Position numbers and translations under genes: made by a program
NCBI RefSeq assembly: GCF_009665255.1
Contig: NZ_CP035687.1
Coordinates: 496,001 to 560,000, forward strand
Reading direction: 5' to 3'
DNA length: 64,000 nt
From: Vibrio metoecus
GTDB lineage: Bacteria > Pseudomonadota > Gammaproteobacteria > Enterobacterales > Vibrionaceae
Notes under the pieces: generated by a model
What the model was told of the DNA's origin: nothing
What the model saw: the letters and a program-made list of their open reading frames with translations, nothing else
The model's database searches: none
Part shown: one piece after another, positions 1 to 9,070 of the stretch
Numbering within the stretch: the first letter of the stretch is position 1
Layout of the letters: each line of letters starts with the position of its first letter

Positions 1-80
1 GTCGCAGAAGGGTAAAGTTAAGTAAAGGAAGATGGCATGGGTCCGAGCACTCTGCATCTGTCGTCGCTACCAAGAGCAGC

Positions 81-128
81 TATGGCGGCGCCATAAAAAT
101 AAAGCCAGTCAAACGACTGGCTTTATAA
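81..128 (-). terminator. Rho-independent terminator of the TagA-like protease gene
   Basis: A perfect 10-bp stem (101-110 paired with 115-124) with a 4-base loop lies 13 bases past the stop of the protease gene. Read on the minus strand the stem is followed by ATTTTTAT, a usable U-tract. A second small palindrome (81-95, TATGGC/GCCATA) follows. Bases 1-80 hold nothing I can assign. Confidence 0.75.
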
Positions 129-136
129 TGAAAAAC

Positions 137-3100
137 TTAGAACTGGCCGAGGTATTCCCAGTGTCCATTAGTTGGATTGGGATCGGTTGGGAAAGGGAAA
201 TATCCATACTTCGTCACTTTCAAGCGGTAGTAGTGGTAACCGCCACGGAATACATATTGGTAGATGTCGTTCACGTTGCCACGCTGACCATCACTGCCCC
301 ACACGCCCATCGCGTCTTGTTGATACCATTCCAGCAGCATCCGCTCAAAGCTGGCCAGATCGCGATTGAGCTCAGTAAGAGTCTCTTGAATAGAAGAGTC
401 ACTGCCTAGCCAAATCCAATCTTGGTTTGACGCTCCGCGCGTTGGGAATGCCTCCCCTTCGCCCAGACGCTTTTGGATAAAGTAATGGTTTTCACCCTCG
501 ATTTGACCAACAAACACTGCGTTAGAAGCGTTGTCCCACGTGGTTGAGGTGCGTTCATCCCATGTCAGCAAGCGAGATACACCAAAGTAGCTTTGCACAC
601 GTGCTTCAACGCTCACACCCTCGGCTCTGTTGAGCTTGATTGGGTTGAAAGCAAAGTTAATGTGGTCATCTGCCGAGCCAAGGTATTTCCAACCTTGATC
701 ACTGGTTTGGTCGGTCGGGAACGCACCAGCTTCAAGCGTGCGCATCACAAAGTAGTCGCGCGTACCCGTTTCTGGATTCGGGTAAACATACAACGCCCCA
801 GCACGGCGCTCCGCTTTCGTCACACCATTGTTGAGCACGCCGCGCCCATAGTGTTCGGCCACAAAGGCATCAAACTCCGCGATGGTCGCAAAATCCGTGT
901 TCAGCAAAGTCTGGTTCTGGGCGAAGGTTTTCGTCATATCGACCACTTGGCTGTAACCGTATTCCTGACCGATGATGATTGGCCCTTTGAGCTTATCCAG
1001 CGGCGGATTCTGCTCTGGCGTGAAATGTGTCAGCGTTGAAGTGCCGTTAAGGTCACTACAGCTCAAACTCACTTGGGTAGGTACACCTATTTCCATCGAT
1101 AAGTTAACGTGGAACTTGTTACTTTCGGTCGATGTATGACGATTGCCAGCCAATGCCACACGAGTTGAACCATTACGGTGCTCTACCAGCAACTCACAAC
1201 GACGTTGAGAATCCATATTTCTCGGCAATACTTCCCCACTACGGATTGCATAACTCCAAACGCGACCTTCAGCGTTATTTTTCACGCCTTCGACTTGCTC
1301 ACAGCGGCCATTGCGAACAAAACCTGCCCCGTCATGACTACCGTTATTGTGCGGCTTGTTTAGAGTACACAGCTGCACTTCACCAATCTCCGAATTCGGA
1401 GTGTAGGTCACATTGCCTGCACCAAATTGTGAAAGTAACTCGTACTGCCCCACTAGCGAATCAATCTGATAATCGTTATACCAGCGCATATCTCGGCTAC
1501 CTTCACACACGTTACGCTGTGCATTTAAGCTGCCAACAAACGTCGCGCTTTGACCATTGGTATTGGTGTAATCAAAGCGGCAAATTGGCAGTTGTTGCCC
1601 ATCAATCAATAACGTCTGCCATTGGTTGTATTGGATTTCGGCTTGAGTGAGATCCCCGGCTGCTTGCCAACCTTCTAGCTGATACTCACCTTGCTCTGGC
1701 TGTGGCAGTTCAAACAGGTTGCCATAATTTGAATAAACCAGAGGATAGATTTGGCTAGGGTTCTCATTCTGCGGATCGTAAATCCCCAATAAGGTCACTA
1801 CCGGCACACCCACTTGCTGGGGTTTGGGTGTATCCGTTTCGACGGCTTTATAACGTTGCGTCGCCTGATCCCATTGCACATAGCCGCTTGGGCTGTGGCT
1901 ATCTAGGTTGAAGCCGTTGTTCATCCAACGCTGTGCTTTGCGCGACTGAGCCGGATGCTCCAAGGTAAAGCGGCTGATGGTGCCAACGTACTCTTGCTCT
2001 CCGCCATTTTGCGCATCAACTAAGAAACGGAAGGCATCTTTAAACGGTGGCACAATATCATCACCTTGCTGTTGGGTGTAAACATCGCCTTTCCAGTGTA
2101 AGTTACCAATAAAGCGTTGGTGGAACGCATCCCAACCCCAACCGGACTCCATATCGTGAATCGAGGCCATGTACGGCCAATGACCTAAGCCATAGTTATG
2201 CCCAAGCTCATGAGACCACTCGTTACCGGTCGTCGCTTCCAGTGTCACGATGCCACCGCCACCGCTGCCGCCATGCACCACGACTTGCGGTAAATCCGTG
2301 TCTTTTTTGGTATAGATGCCCACGTTGGTATGGGCTGTGATGTGGTTAAAACGTCGATTGTACTGCTGCGAATAACCCGCACTGCTCACAATACCGACGT
2401 TGGCATTGTTGATACCCGTAGAGACCATGGCTTTACCGATCGCTTCACGCATATCACCACTGTGCCAACCGCCCGTACTTGCGCTCTTGTCGGTATACAC
2501 CACACCGTTTGGCATGGTCACGACGGGAAAGTGCGCTGGCGTATAATCGGCCATCACCAGTTTAGAGGCTGGAATTTTCTGGAAATAATCCGCCGCAAGC
2601 GTAGGCAAGTTTTGGATCATGGTGTTGCGATCCCGCGGTGGCATTAACATGCCGATATCGATGTTCTGGATCACCAACTCAGGCGCACCGCCAAACTGGA
2701 TTTCACCTTGGCTGAGCACCCCCTCACGGCCTAAGTTGTCAGTCAGGCGCAGCGATAGTCCCGGCTTCATCCAATCCCATTGCAGGGGCAGCGACCATGC
2801 ATGATGCGAAAACACCACTTTCATGCGGTCATTCTCTGGCTGATCCGACGCAGCCAGAGCGCTTGGCGGCAGCATCAAGATGGTTTGCACTAATTCGCCA
2901 TCGAGGAACACTTCGGCGCGGACTTGGTTAATCTCCTCACCTTGCTGCGGCGTAAACAGCAGTAAAGCTTCACGGTTCATGATCGCATCGAGATGGCCTT
3001 GTCCAGTCAGCTCATTGCCCTTGGGCGCAACCGAAGTATGGGTTTGCGTGATGCTCAACCCGCCTTCTAAACTGCCTTGCAAATGGTTCGGGGTTGGGAT

Positions 3101-3880
3101 CTCATCAGCAAAACCAACTCGAGCTTCCTGAGTCGTGAAGCGCACCACTTTCGGCTCAGCGCAATCGACTTGATTGCAAGAACTGAGGGCAATTTCATAC
3201 TGGGTTTCTGGCTTAAGCCCACCCACAAAGAAACCCGCAGAAACATGCTCATAACGTCGAACATCACTGTGATCACTGAGGTTAGTGACCGTGAGTGTCA
3301 CTGAGTCCGTTTCGTTTTGCCCAAGCCAGTCAAATGACACACCGACATCAGACAGGCTCGAAACGGTTAACGAGCGAATCTCTGGTTTGACTAACGCACC
3401 GCAATCATTGGTTTCGGTGCGATAGATGACATCGCGCTCCCAAATGTAGCTGCCGTCGGCACGCTTAGAGCCGTGTGACGCAGGAATGTATTCAATAAAG
3501 CAGCCTTGCTCGTCTGATTCGTAAACACCAAATTCGCGGCTCATGAGATAAAAACCGCCGTCATACATCATGAATTCCCAACTCTGATCGACAAAGTCAA
3601 TCACGTTGCGATAAGGCGTATCATCGCCGCCTTGATAAGGCAGAAAAGGGAACTGCAGATCATTTTTGTAGCTCAGGCGATAGTCCGTCCCTTTGTAACG
3701 GATCCAGCGTTCGCCATTGCGCTCAAACACCCCTTCTCCGCGTTCGGCCATCGCTTTAATCGATTCTAGCCGCTCAACGGTTTTTTCGCCGATCTGCACT
3801 AGCGTGAGCTCATGTTGCGCCCACGCCGATGTGCTTCCCAATAGCCCAGCTATCAGAAGCGTTAATGGTTTCTTGTTCAT
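137..3880 (-). CDS. Secreted TagA-like M66 zinc metalloprotease
   Basis: Predicted 1247-residue exported zinc protease of the StcE/TagA (peptidase M66) type, which in this family cleaves mucin-like glycoproteins outside the cell. The start chosen is the ATG in front of a clear signal peptide (MNKKPLTLLIAGLLGSTSAWA, residues 1-21); an in-frame ATG 15 bases upstream and a much longer reading frame (to 4135) are possible but would bury the signal peptide. A fibronectin type III-like domain lies near residues 163-250. The catalytic signature HELGHNYGLGH (HExxHxxGxxH) starts at residue 557. The last ~220 residues carry three spaced copies of a short motif (FPT...W.YLG, near 1025-1070, 1120-1160 and 1205-1247), probably a surface or sugar-binding module as in the TagA C-terminal domain. 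It stands alone with its own terminator. It resembles the V. cholerae TagA paralogue on chromosome II; substrate unknown. Confidence 0.88.
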   Translation of the reverse strand: MNKKPLTLLIAGLLGSTSAWAQHELTLVQIGEKTVERLESIKAMAERGEGVFERNGERWIRYKGTDYRLSYKNDLQFPFLPYQGGDDTPYRNVIDFVDQSWEFMMYDGGFYLMSREFGVYESDEQGCFIEYIPASHGSKRADGSYIWERDVIYRTETNDCGALVKPEIRSLTVSSLSDVGVSFDWLGQNETDSVTLTVTNLSDHSDVRRYEHVSAGFFVGGLKPETQYEIALSSCNQVDCAEPKVVRFTTQEARVGFADEIPTPNHLQGSLEGGLSITQTHTSVAPKGNELTGQGHLDAIMNREALLLFTPQQGEEINQVRAEVFLDGELVQTILMLPPSALAASDQPENDRMKVVFSHHAWSLPLQWDWMKPGLSLRLTDNLGREGVLSQGEIQFGGAPELVIQNIDIGMLMPPRDRNTMIQNLPTLAADYFQKIPASKLVMADYTPAHFPVVTMPNGVVYTDKSASTGGWHSGDMREAIGKAMVSTGINNANVGIVSSAGYSQQYNRRFNHITAHTNVGIYTKKDTDLPQVVVHGGSGGGGIVTLEATTGNEWSHELGHNYGLGHWPYMASIHDMESGWGWDAFHQRFIGNLHWKGDVYTQQQGDDIVPPFKDAFRFLVDAQNGGEQEYVGTISRFTLEHPAQSRKAQRWMNNGFNLDSHSPSGYVQWDQATQRYKAVETDTPKPQQVGVPVVTLLGIYDPQNENPSQIYPLVYSNYGNLFELPQPEQGEYQLEGWQAAGDLTQAEIQYNQWQTLLIDGQQLPICRFDYTNTNGQSATFVGSLNAQRNVCEGSRDMRWYNDYQIDSLVGQYELLSQFGAGNVTYTPNSEIGEVQLCTLNKPHNNGSHDGAGFVRNGRCEQVEGVKNNAEGRVWSYAIRSGEVLPRNMDSQRRCELLVEHRNGSTRVALAGNRHTSTESNKFHVNLSMEIGVPTQVSLSCSDLNGTSTLTHFTPEQNPPLDKLKGPIIIGQEYGYSQVVDMTKTFAQNQTLLNTDFATIAEFDAFVAEHYGRGVLNNGVTKAERRAGALYVYPNPETGTRDYFVMRTLEAGAFPTDQTSDQGWKYLGSADDHINFAFNPIKLNRAEGVSVEARVQSYFGVSRLLTWDERTSTTWDNASNAVFVGQIEGENHYFIQKRLGEGEAFPTRGASNQDWIWLGSDSSIQETLTELNRDLASFERMLLEWYQQDAMGVWGSDGQRGNVNDIYQYVFRGGYHYYRLKVTKYGYFPFPTDPNPTNGHWEYLGQF

Positions 3881-4251
3881 GGTTGGATTTCTCATTTTGT
3901 TTTTCTTGTGGTTAGCGTGCGTGATGCGACCTGAATTTCGGCCGCAGTAACCCTCGAAACCTAGGGTATTCACACCACAATAGGTTCCGGACATAGACAA
4001 CCGAGTTACGGATTTATTATTAGTTACCGAATGACATTTCGGTAGAATCACTGCATCCACAACGAGAGAGGGGTTCCAACTCTGTGCGAGTGGTTTCTTG
4101 AAAATGAGAATCTGTGCCAAAAAATATGCAAACAATTACACATAAAATCAGCAAATAGTTACACAAAAATCAATTAAAGATAATGATATGTAAGCACTTT
4201 AAAATTATAGGCGAAGAAAATGCCCACCTTCATTGATGGGCATTGAGAGGG
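3881..4251 (-). promoter_or_regulatory. Leader region of the TagA-like gene with tandem repeat and hairpin
   Basis: About 370 bases without a convincing gene. It holds a tandem direct repeat of 22-23 bases (4128-4150 and 4151-4172, about 20 matching positions, each containing TTACACA) and a short inverted repeat TACCGAA/TTCGGTA (4025-4031 with 4038-4044). The 22-23 base period is about two helical turns, which would suit a regulator bound on one face of the DNA. No clear -10/-35 pair was found, so the promoter is inferred only from position. Confidence 0.35.
4205..4244 (-). terminator. Terminator downstream of lhgO
   Basis: Inverted repeat AATGCCCA (4219-4226) and TGGGCATT (4237-4244), read on the minus strand into TTTTCTTCGCC. 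It lies just after the lhgO stop and ends the TRAP-lhgO operon. Confidence 0.7.
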
Positions 4252-5463
4252 TTAAGCGAGCGATTTTTCCGCGATTTTATCGCACAGATATTCGCCGATT
4301 GGCATTGCGGAAGTGGCCGCTGGAGAAGGCGCGTTACACACATGCAAACTGCGCGGACTTTCGGCAAACAGAAAATCGTGCACCAGCGTACCATCACTTA
4401 ATACCGCTTGGGCACGAATGCCTGCAGGGTAAGGCTCAAGATCGGTCAGTTCGATACTTGGGCAGTATTTACGTACCAACTGTAAGTAGCCCGCTTTCCA
4501 CCATGAGTTTTTCATTTCGACCATGCCCGTTTTAAAGTGCTTGGCACTCACTTTCCAAAAGCCGGGGAAGCGAACCATCTCCCACACATCGCGTAGGCTG
4601 ACATTCCATCTGCCATAACCTTCACGCTTAAAGCCTTGAACGGCATTGGGGCCAACGGTCACGCTACCATCAATCATGCGGGTTAAATGTACGCCGAGAA
4701 ACGGCAATTCAGGATCCGGAATCGGGTAGATAAGATGACGCACCACTTGGTTATGCTTGGGTGCCAAACGATAGTATTCGCCACGATAGGGGATGATCTG
4801 AAAATCGGTCGGCAAACCGAGCATCTTGGTTAAGCGATCGGCCATTAAGCCTGAGCAGGTCACTAGAAATCGTGCCTGATAACTCACGCGTTGGTTCTTC
4901 TGTTGGCAAGTTAGCGTGATCGAGGATGGGGTTTCTTCCAAGCCCACCACTTCCGTGCCAATTTTCACTTCGCCACCCAACTGCATAAAGGCTTCGGCCA
5001 TTTTCTCAGTCACCAGACGATAATTGACAATACTGGTCGCTTTCACCAAGATCGCCCCTAAGCCACGAATATTGGGCTCCGCCAGCTTCAACTGCACGGC
5101 ATCCAGTTTTTCAACGTCGATCTGATTTTGTAAGCAGCGATCATAGAGTGCGTGCATGCGTTCGAGTTCTTGCTCATTGGTGGCCACCAGTAACTTGCCG
5201 CAGTTTTCCACTGGAATCTTGTGCTGCGCGCAAAACGCCAAAGTGCGTTCGACTCCGCGTTTACAAAAATCAGCCTTCAAACTGCCGGGAGCATAATAAA
5301 CCCCCGCATGGATCACCCCGCTGTTGTGACCAGTTTGATGGCGGGAGAATCCCGCCTCTTTTTCCACCAGCAGAATCGATTTTTCCGGATAACGCTGTTT
5401 AAGCTGCCAAGCCGTGGAGACGCCGACAATACCGCCTCCGACAATCACGTAATCATAAATCAT
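4252..5463 (-). CDS. lhgO: L-2-hydroxyglutarate oxidase (FAD-dependent, LhgO family)
   Basis: 403-residue FAD-dependent oxidoreductase of the DAO fold. The N-terminus shows the dinucleotide-binding motif VGGGIVGVSTAWQL, followed by a conserved HQTGHNSGVIHAG segment typical of LhgO/YgaF proteins, which oxidise L-2-hydroxyglutarate to 2-oxoglutarate and pass electrons to the quinone pool. The length matches the family (about 400-420). Its ATG overlaps the stop of the upstream TRAP permease gene (ATGA, 4 bases), so the two are translationally coupled. Since an LhgO sits in the same operon as a TAXI-type TRAP importer, the imported compound may be 2-hydroxyglutarate or a related C5 acid; that is inference. 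A terminator follows at 4205-4244. Confidence 0.85.
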   Translation of the reverse strand: MIYDYVIVGGGIVGVSTAWQLKQRYPEKSILLVEKEAGFSRHQTGHNSGVIHAGVYYAPGSLKADFCKRGVERTLAFCAQHKIPVENCGKLLVATNEQELERMHALYDRCLQNQIDVEKLDAVQLKLAEPNIRGLGAILVKATSIVNYRLVTEKMAEAFMQLGGEVKIGTEVVGLEETPSSITLTCQQKNQRVSYQARFLVTCSGLMADRLTKMLGLPTDFQIIPYRGEYYRLAPKHNQVVRHLIYPIPDPELPFLGVHLTRMIDGSVTVGPNAVQGFKREGYGRWNVSLRDVWEMVRFPGFWKVSAKHFKTGMVEMKNSWWKAGYLQLVRKYCPSIELTDLEPYPAGIRAQAVLSDGTLVHDFLFAESPRSLHVCNAPSPAATSAMPIGEYLCDKIAEKSLA

Positions 5464-7601
5464 GCAGATTTCGCCTCCTGCACCGCCGAATTTGCTCGCT
5501 CAACGCGAGTTGATGATTTTCGTGTGTAGATAAAAATCGCCACAAACAACGCCACACAAACTAAACGGATCCAAATCGGTAAATTTGGCCACACCAGCAG
5601 CACACCGATCACCGCCAGCACTAAGCGCAACAGCACATTCAGCGGCCCTTCAAGATAGCCTTCAATCGCGCCAATCATGGCGTAAGTGCCAAAAATCGCA
5701 AAGATGCCGATAGTGACAACTGTGGTCACGTCCCAACTGATTAGCTGGGTATAGGCAATCAGCACGGGAACCAAATACAAGCCTTTGGCAATTTTCCACG
5801 CGGTAAACCCAGTACGCATCGGCGGTGTTTTGGCGATGGTCGCCGCTGCAAATGCCGTCAAACACACCGGTGGCGTCACGTTACTGTCTTGCGAGAGCCA
5901 GAAGATAATGAGGTGCGCCGAAAGCAGAGCCAGACCAATCGCTTCTAACCCTAAGCTTTGTTGTAGCAAGGTTTCCACAAAATCCGCGGGCACAAGGCTA
6001 ATCAGCTCATGGGCTTTTTCCGCCGCCATAGGCGCATTGAGCAAGCTCAATTGATCCGGCGCCGCCAGCATGAAAATCGCTTTGGCTTGTTCAGGTAACT
6101 GCCCCGAAACCATCAAATCCACCAACTGGCTTTCGGCCAGCAGCTTGTACAGCGCAGGAGCAGAAAGCGTACCCAACACAATGTACGCTGCCGTTACTGG
6201 CAGCCCCATACCAAGCACCAAAGAAGCCAAAGTGATCAATACCAGCATGGTCAGCAGATCGCCATTCGCCCAGTTGTTGATCATCAGTGAGAAGGTATTG
6301 CCGATGCCCGTTGTGCTGATCACGTTAATGACCAAGCCGATGCCAACCAGCAATACCGCGGTCGTCGCCATGTTTTTCGCACCTTGCTCCAACGCTTCAA
6401 TGATCGCTTTAGGACCCATTTTGTGATTTTTGGAAAACCACGAAGCGACAATCACCGACAGAATCGACAAGCCCGCCGCGTACGTTGGGGTAAAGCCGAG
6501 CACCAATAAGGTCACGAGTACAGCGAGTGGGATCAAGTTATGCCAACCCGATACCAATACTTTCAGGAAAGGTTCTTGGCTCGCCGCGACAATTTGTACA
6601 CCCATGCGTTTGGCTTCAATACGCACGAAAAACGCAACAGAAAGGAAATAGATGAGCGCCGGAATAAACGACACCGCAACAATATCCACATACGGAATTT
6701 GCGTGTACGACGCCATGATGAACGCGCCTGCGCCCATCACCGGCGGCATCAGTTGCCCACCGGTCGAAGCTGCGGCCTCCACACCTGCCGCGAAACGTGC
6801 TGGAAAGCCCGCTTTTTTCATCATGGGAATGGTGATCACACCCGTTGATACCGTATTCGCGACACTAGAGCCTGAAACCGACCCCATCAAACCCGAAGCC
6901 AGCACAGCAATAAAACCGGGCCCCCCCACCACTTTACCTGCCGCAGCGCGTGACACATCCATGATGTAATCGCCAACACCAGAGCGCACTAAGAAGGCAC
7001 CAAACAGGATGAACATGAACACGAAGCTCCAGCTTATCGCTGCAATCGAACCGAACATGCCTTCCGAGGAATAGAAACTGCGATACAGCAGGGTTTCGGC
7101 ACTTAAACCGGGAAAATGGAAAATGCCGCCTGCCCATTTGCCCCAGACCGAAACATAGGTCAGACAGATCAAAATCAACGTGGGGATAAACCAACCCATG
7201 GTGCGGCGGATCATCTCCATCACAATCAAGATCGCGAGAATCGAGAACACCCAATCGCTGGTAACAAATTTCACCCCGCGCTCATAGAGTGCATCTTCTG
7301 CCAGCATCAAATAGATCAAACACGCCAGTGCCAGCAGCGCTAACAACACATCAAACGCCAGCGCAACTTTGCTCTCACGCCAACGAGGTAAGGCGGGATA
7401 CCAAAGCGCGCAAATCATCGCGAAACCCGCGAAGTGGATAGCCGAAATCCACAATTCTGACCACGTGGATAACGTATTAAACCAAATGTGCGCCAGCGAC
7501 AGCAGCACACACAGTACGGAAATGGTGCGCGTTACCCAACCAAAACGGGTACGGGTTGGCACTTCGAACTTTTCCAGTTCTTGTTCTACTGAATTGCTCA
7601 T
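5460..7601 (-). CDS. TRAP transporter fused permease (4TM-12TM type)
   Basis: 713-residue integral membrane protein in which the small (DctQ-like) and large (DctM-like) TRAP permease subunits are fused, as is usual for TAXI-type TRAP systems. Many hydrophobic helices run the whole length, and the large-subunit segment GSVSGSSVANTVSTG is a typical TRAP signature. It uses the ion gradient to import an organic acid delivered by the periplasmic binding protein encoded just upstream. The start chosen is the ATG preceded by GGAG seven bases upstream; a longer frame begins 24 bases earlier. The C-terminus is Ser/Arg/Glu-rich and cytoplasmic. The gene overlaps lhgO by 4 bases and follows the binding-protein gene after a 175-base gap with two hairpins. 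Confidence 0.88.
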   Translation of the reverse strand: MSNSVEQELEKFEVPTRTRFGWVTRTISVLCVLLSLAHIWFNTLSTWSELWISAIHFAGFAMICALWYPALPRWRESKVALAFDVLLALLALACLIYLMLAEDALYERGVKFVTSDWVFSILAILIVMEMIRRTMGWFIPTLILICLTYVSVWGKWAGGIFHFPGLSAETLLYRSFYSSEGMFGSIAAISWSFVFMFILFGAFLVRSGVGDYIMDVSRAAAGKVVGGPGFIAVLASGLMGSVSGSSVANTVSTGVITIPMMKKAGFPARFAAGVEAAASTGGQLMPPVMGAGAFIMASYTQIPYVDIVAVSFIPALIYFLSVAFFVRIEAKRMGVQIVAASQEPFLKVLVSGWHNLIPLAVLVTLLVLGFTPTYAAGLSILSVIVASWFSKNHKMGPKAIIEALEQGAKNMATTAVLLVGIGLVINVISTTGIGNTFSLMINNWANGDLLTMLVLITLASLVLGMGLPVTAAYIVLGTLSAPALYKLLAESQLVDLMVSGQLPEQAKAIFMLAAPDQLSLLNAPMAAEKAHELISLVPADFVETLLQQSLGLEAIGLALLSAHLIIFWLSQDSNVTPPVCLTAFAAATIAKTPPMRTGFTAWKIAKGLYLVPVLIAYTQLISWDVTTVVTIGIFAIFGTYAMIGAIEGYLEGPLNVLLRLVLAVIGVLLVWPNLPIWIRLVCVALFVAIFIYTRKSSTRVERANSAVQEAKSA

Positions 7602-7703
7602 TGCGTTACTCCAACAGCGAGACAACTAAGCCATATCCCCGCGCGAAGCGGCCGTATTGCAACCACTTCCGGCGGTTTGGGGATAGACGAATGGAAACAG
7701 TGA

Positions 7704-7761
7704 TGCCCTTTAGATTTATCTGATGTGTAAAGGGCAAGACTGCCCGCTCCCGAGCAGTCTT
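7704..7761 (-). other. Two adjacent intra-operon hairpins
   Basis: TGCCCTTTA (7704-7712) pairs with TAAAGGGCA (7728-7736), and AAGACTGC (7736-7743) pairs with GCAGTCTT (7754-7761). They lie between the binding-protein and permease genes. No U-tract follows on the minus strand, so they look like mRNA processing, stability or attenuation elements that would keep the binding protein more abundant than the permease. Confidence 0.5.
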
Positions 7762-7776
7762 TCGCGTTAGCCGAAC

Positions 7777-8784
7777 TTACTGTGGCATCAAGTGGGCTGG
7801 AATTTTAATCCCCACTTCTTGGTAGTAACGCGCCGCACCGGCGTGCAGTGGCATTGGCAAGCCTTCGATGGCTTTTTCAATCGCCATATCTTTGGTTGCT
7901 TTGTGAATGCCTTGTAGGAAAGCTAAGTTCTCGTACATAGCTTTAGTGAGCTGATACACATCCTCTTCCGAAATGTCGGTGCGCACTGCGAGGAAGTTCG
8001 GCTGAGCAATGGTGGTGATGGTTTTATCGACACCCGGATAGGTGTTCGCCGGAATATCAAACTTGGTCCACAAATTGTAGTTACCGTTGGCTTGTTTGAT
8101 CTGCTCATCAGTGAAAGAGAGGATCTTGATGTCGTTGCCCATCGCTGCAAAAGCTTGAGTCACCGCGCCCACGGGCACACCCGCTGGCGTGTTCATGCCG
8201 TCAATGGTGCCATTTTGCAGCGCACTAGCACTGCCGCCGTAACCCAAATAAGCCAGATTAAAGGTATCAGGGTCAACACCAATCCCTTTCATGATCTGCC
8301 GACCCGAAAATTCCGTGCCTGAGTTCTTCGAACCAATCGAAAACTTTTTCCCTTTCATGCTGGCCAGATCGGCAATGGTTCCTGTTGACGCGAGATCAGA
8401 GCGCACAATAAAGTGCTCCACGTTCTGCCACAGCATAGAGACGGAACGCAATTGGTTTTGACGCTCCGCATACGGGCCTTCGCCCGCCCATGCCCAAGCA
8501 CCGTACAAACCTTGTAAAATCGCGAACTGGGCTTCGTTATCGTTCATCAACTTCACGTTTTCACCCGATCCGGCCGAGCTAATCGCGGAGAGTGAAAAGT
8601 GGTAGCTCGGGGTGAGTTTGACTTTGGTCAGGGTCGCCAGAGCTACACCTACGGGGTAATAGGTTCCTCCGGTTGACGCGGTGGCAAGAATATAGCTACG
8701 TTCTTCGGCTGCGTAAGCTCCACCGATTAAACCAAACGAAGTGATGGCGGCTAATAGGGTTTGCGTAAGGCGCTTTTGTTTCAT
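7777..8784 (-). CDS. TAXI-family TRAP periplasmic solute-binding protein
   Basis: 335-residue exported binding protein of the TAXI (TRAP-associated extracytoplasmic immunogenic) family. The start is the ATG after GGAGAG (six-base spacing) and opens a 25-residue signal peptide ending in GGAYA; a longer frame from 8832 has no such features. The mature protein begins with ATASTGGTYYPVG, the hallmark TAXI segment, and contains GSKNSGTEFSGRQIM in the middle. It captures an anionic substrate in the periplasm for the fused TRAP permease encoded downstream. Known TAXI ligands include glutamate and C5 dicarboxylates; the lhgO gene in the operon supports a C5 hydroxy- or oxo-acid here (inference). Transcription probably starts at the sigma-54 promoter at 8860-8875. 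Confidence 0.88.
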   Translation of the reverse strand: MKQKRLTQTLLAAITSFGLIGGAYAAEERSYILATASTGGTYYPVGVALATLTKVKLTPSYHFSLSAISSAGSGENVKLMNDNEAQFAILQGLYGAWAWAGEGPYAERQNQLRSVSMLWQNVEHFIVRSDLASTGTIADLASMKGKKFSIGSKNSGTEFSGRQIMKGIGVDPDTFNLAYLGYGGSASALQNGTIDGMNTPAGVPVGAVTQAFAAMGNDIKILSFTDEQIKQANGNYNLWTKFDIPANTYPGVDKTITTIAQPNFLAVRTDISEEDVYQLTKAMYENLAFLQGIHKATKDMAIEKAIEGLPMPLHAGAARYYQEVGIKIPAHLMPQ

Positions 8785-8859
8785 CGTGACTCTCCATGTT
8801 GTGATTATTTTTCGATGCTGCACCGTTTCCAAACGTACAGCATGAGCAATATCAGTAAG

Positions 8860-8875
8860 AGCAAAGAAGATGCCA
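8860..8875 (-). promoter_or_regulatory. Sigma-54 (-24/-12) promoter of the TRAP-lhgO operon
   Basis: The minus strand reads TGGCATCTTCTTTGCT. TGGCA and TTGC match the RpoN consensus TGGCACG-N4-TTGCW with exact spacing. It lies about 76 bases upstream of the binding-protein start, next to genes for a DctD-type sigma-54 activator. Confidence 0.75.
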
Positions 8876-8925
8876 AAAATTAATCCTTTGTTTTATAAGA
8901 TATTAATTTTCAAAACAGATAAAAA

Positions 8926-8943
8926 TGAGCAAAATCTTGCTGA
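8926..8943. promoter_or_regulatory. Putative DctD upstream activator site 1
   Basis: Near-perfect palindrome TGAGCAAAATCTTGCTGA, centred about 85 bases upstream of the predicted sigma-54 start site. It matches the palindrome at 9071-9088 in 16 of 18 positions. The position and dyad symmetry fit an enhancer site for the neighbouring DctD-like activator. Confidence 0.6.
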
Positions 8944-9070
8944 TTGAGCCTCAAGTACATCAGCAAAAAACCGCCGATCATCGTGCGTGTTTTAGGCTCA
9001 AAAATCAGGAGAGCGATCACGCAAGGTTAACTAAATGTGATCGATGTTAATAAAAACCATTGAAAAGTGA

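Noticed and set aside
4025..4044. TACCGAA/TTCGGTA hairpin as a riboswitch or attenuator for the protease gene
   Set aside because: A single 7-bp stem is too little for a riboswitch, and no alternative structure or U-run was seen. Kept only as a note within the leader region.
137..4135. The long form of the TagA-like protease from 4135
   Set aside because: It would put 85 poorly structured residues before a clean signal peptide and cover the tandem repeat; the ATG at 3880 is better.
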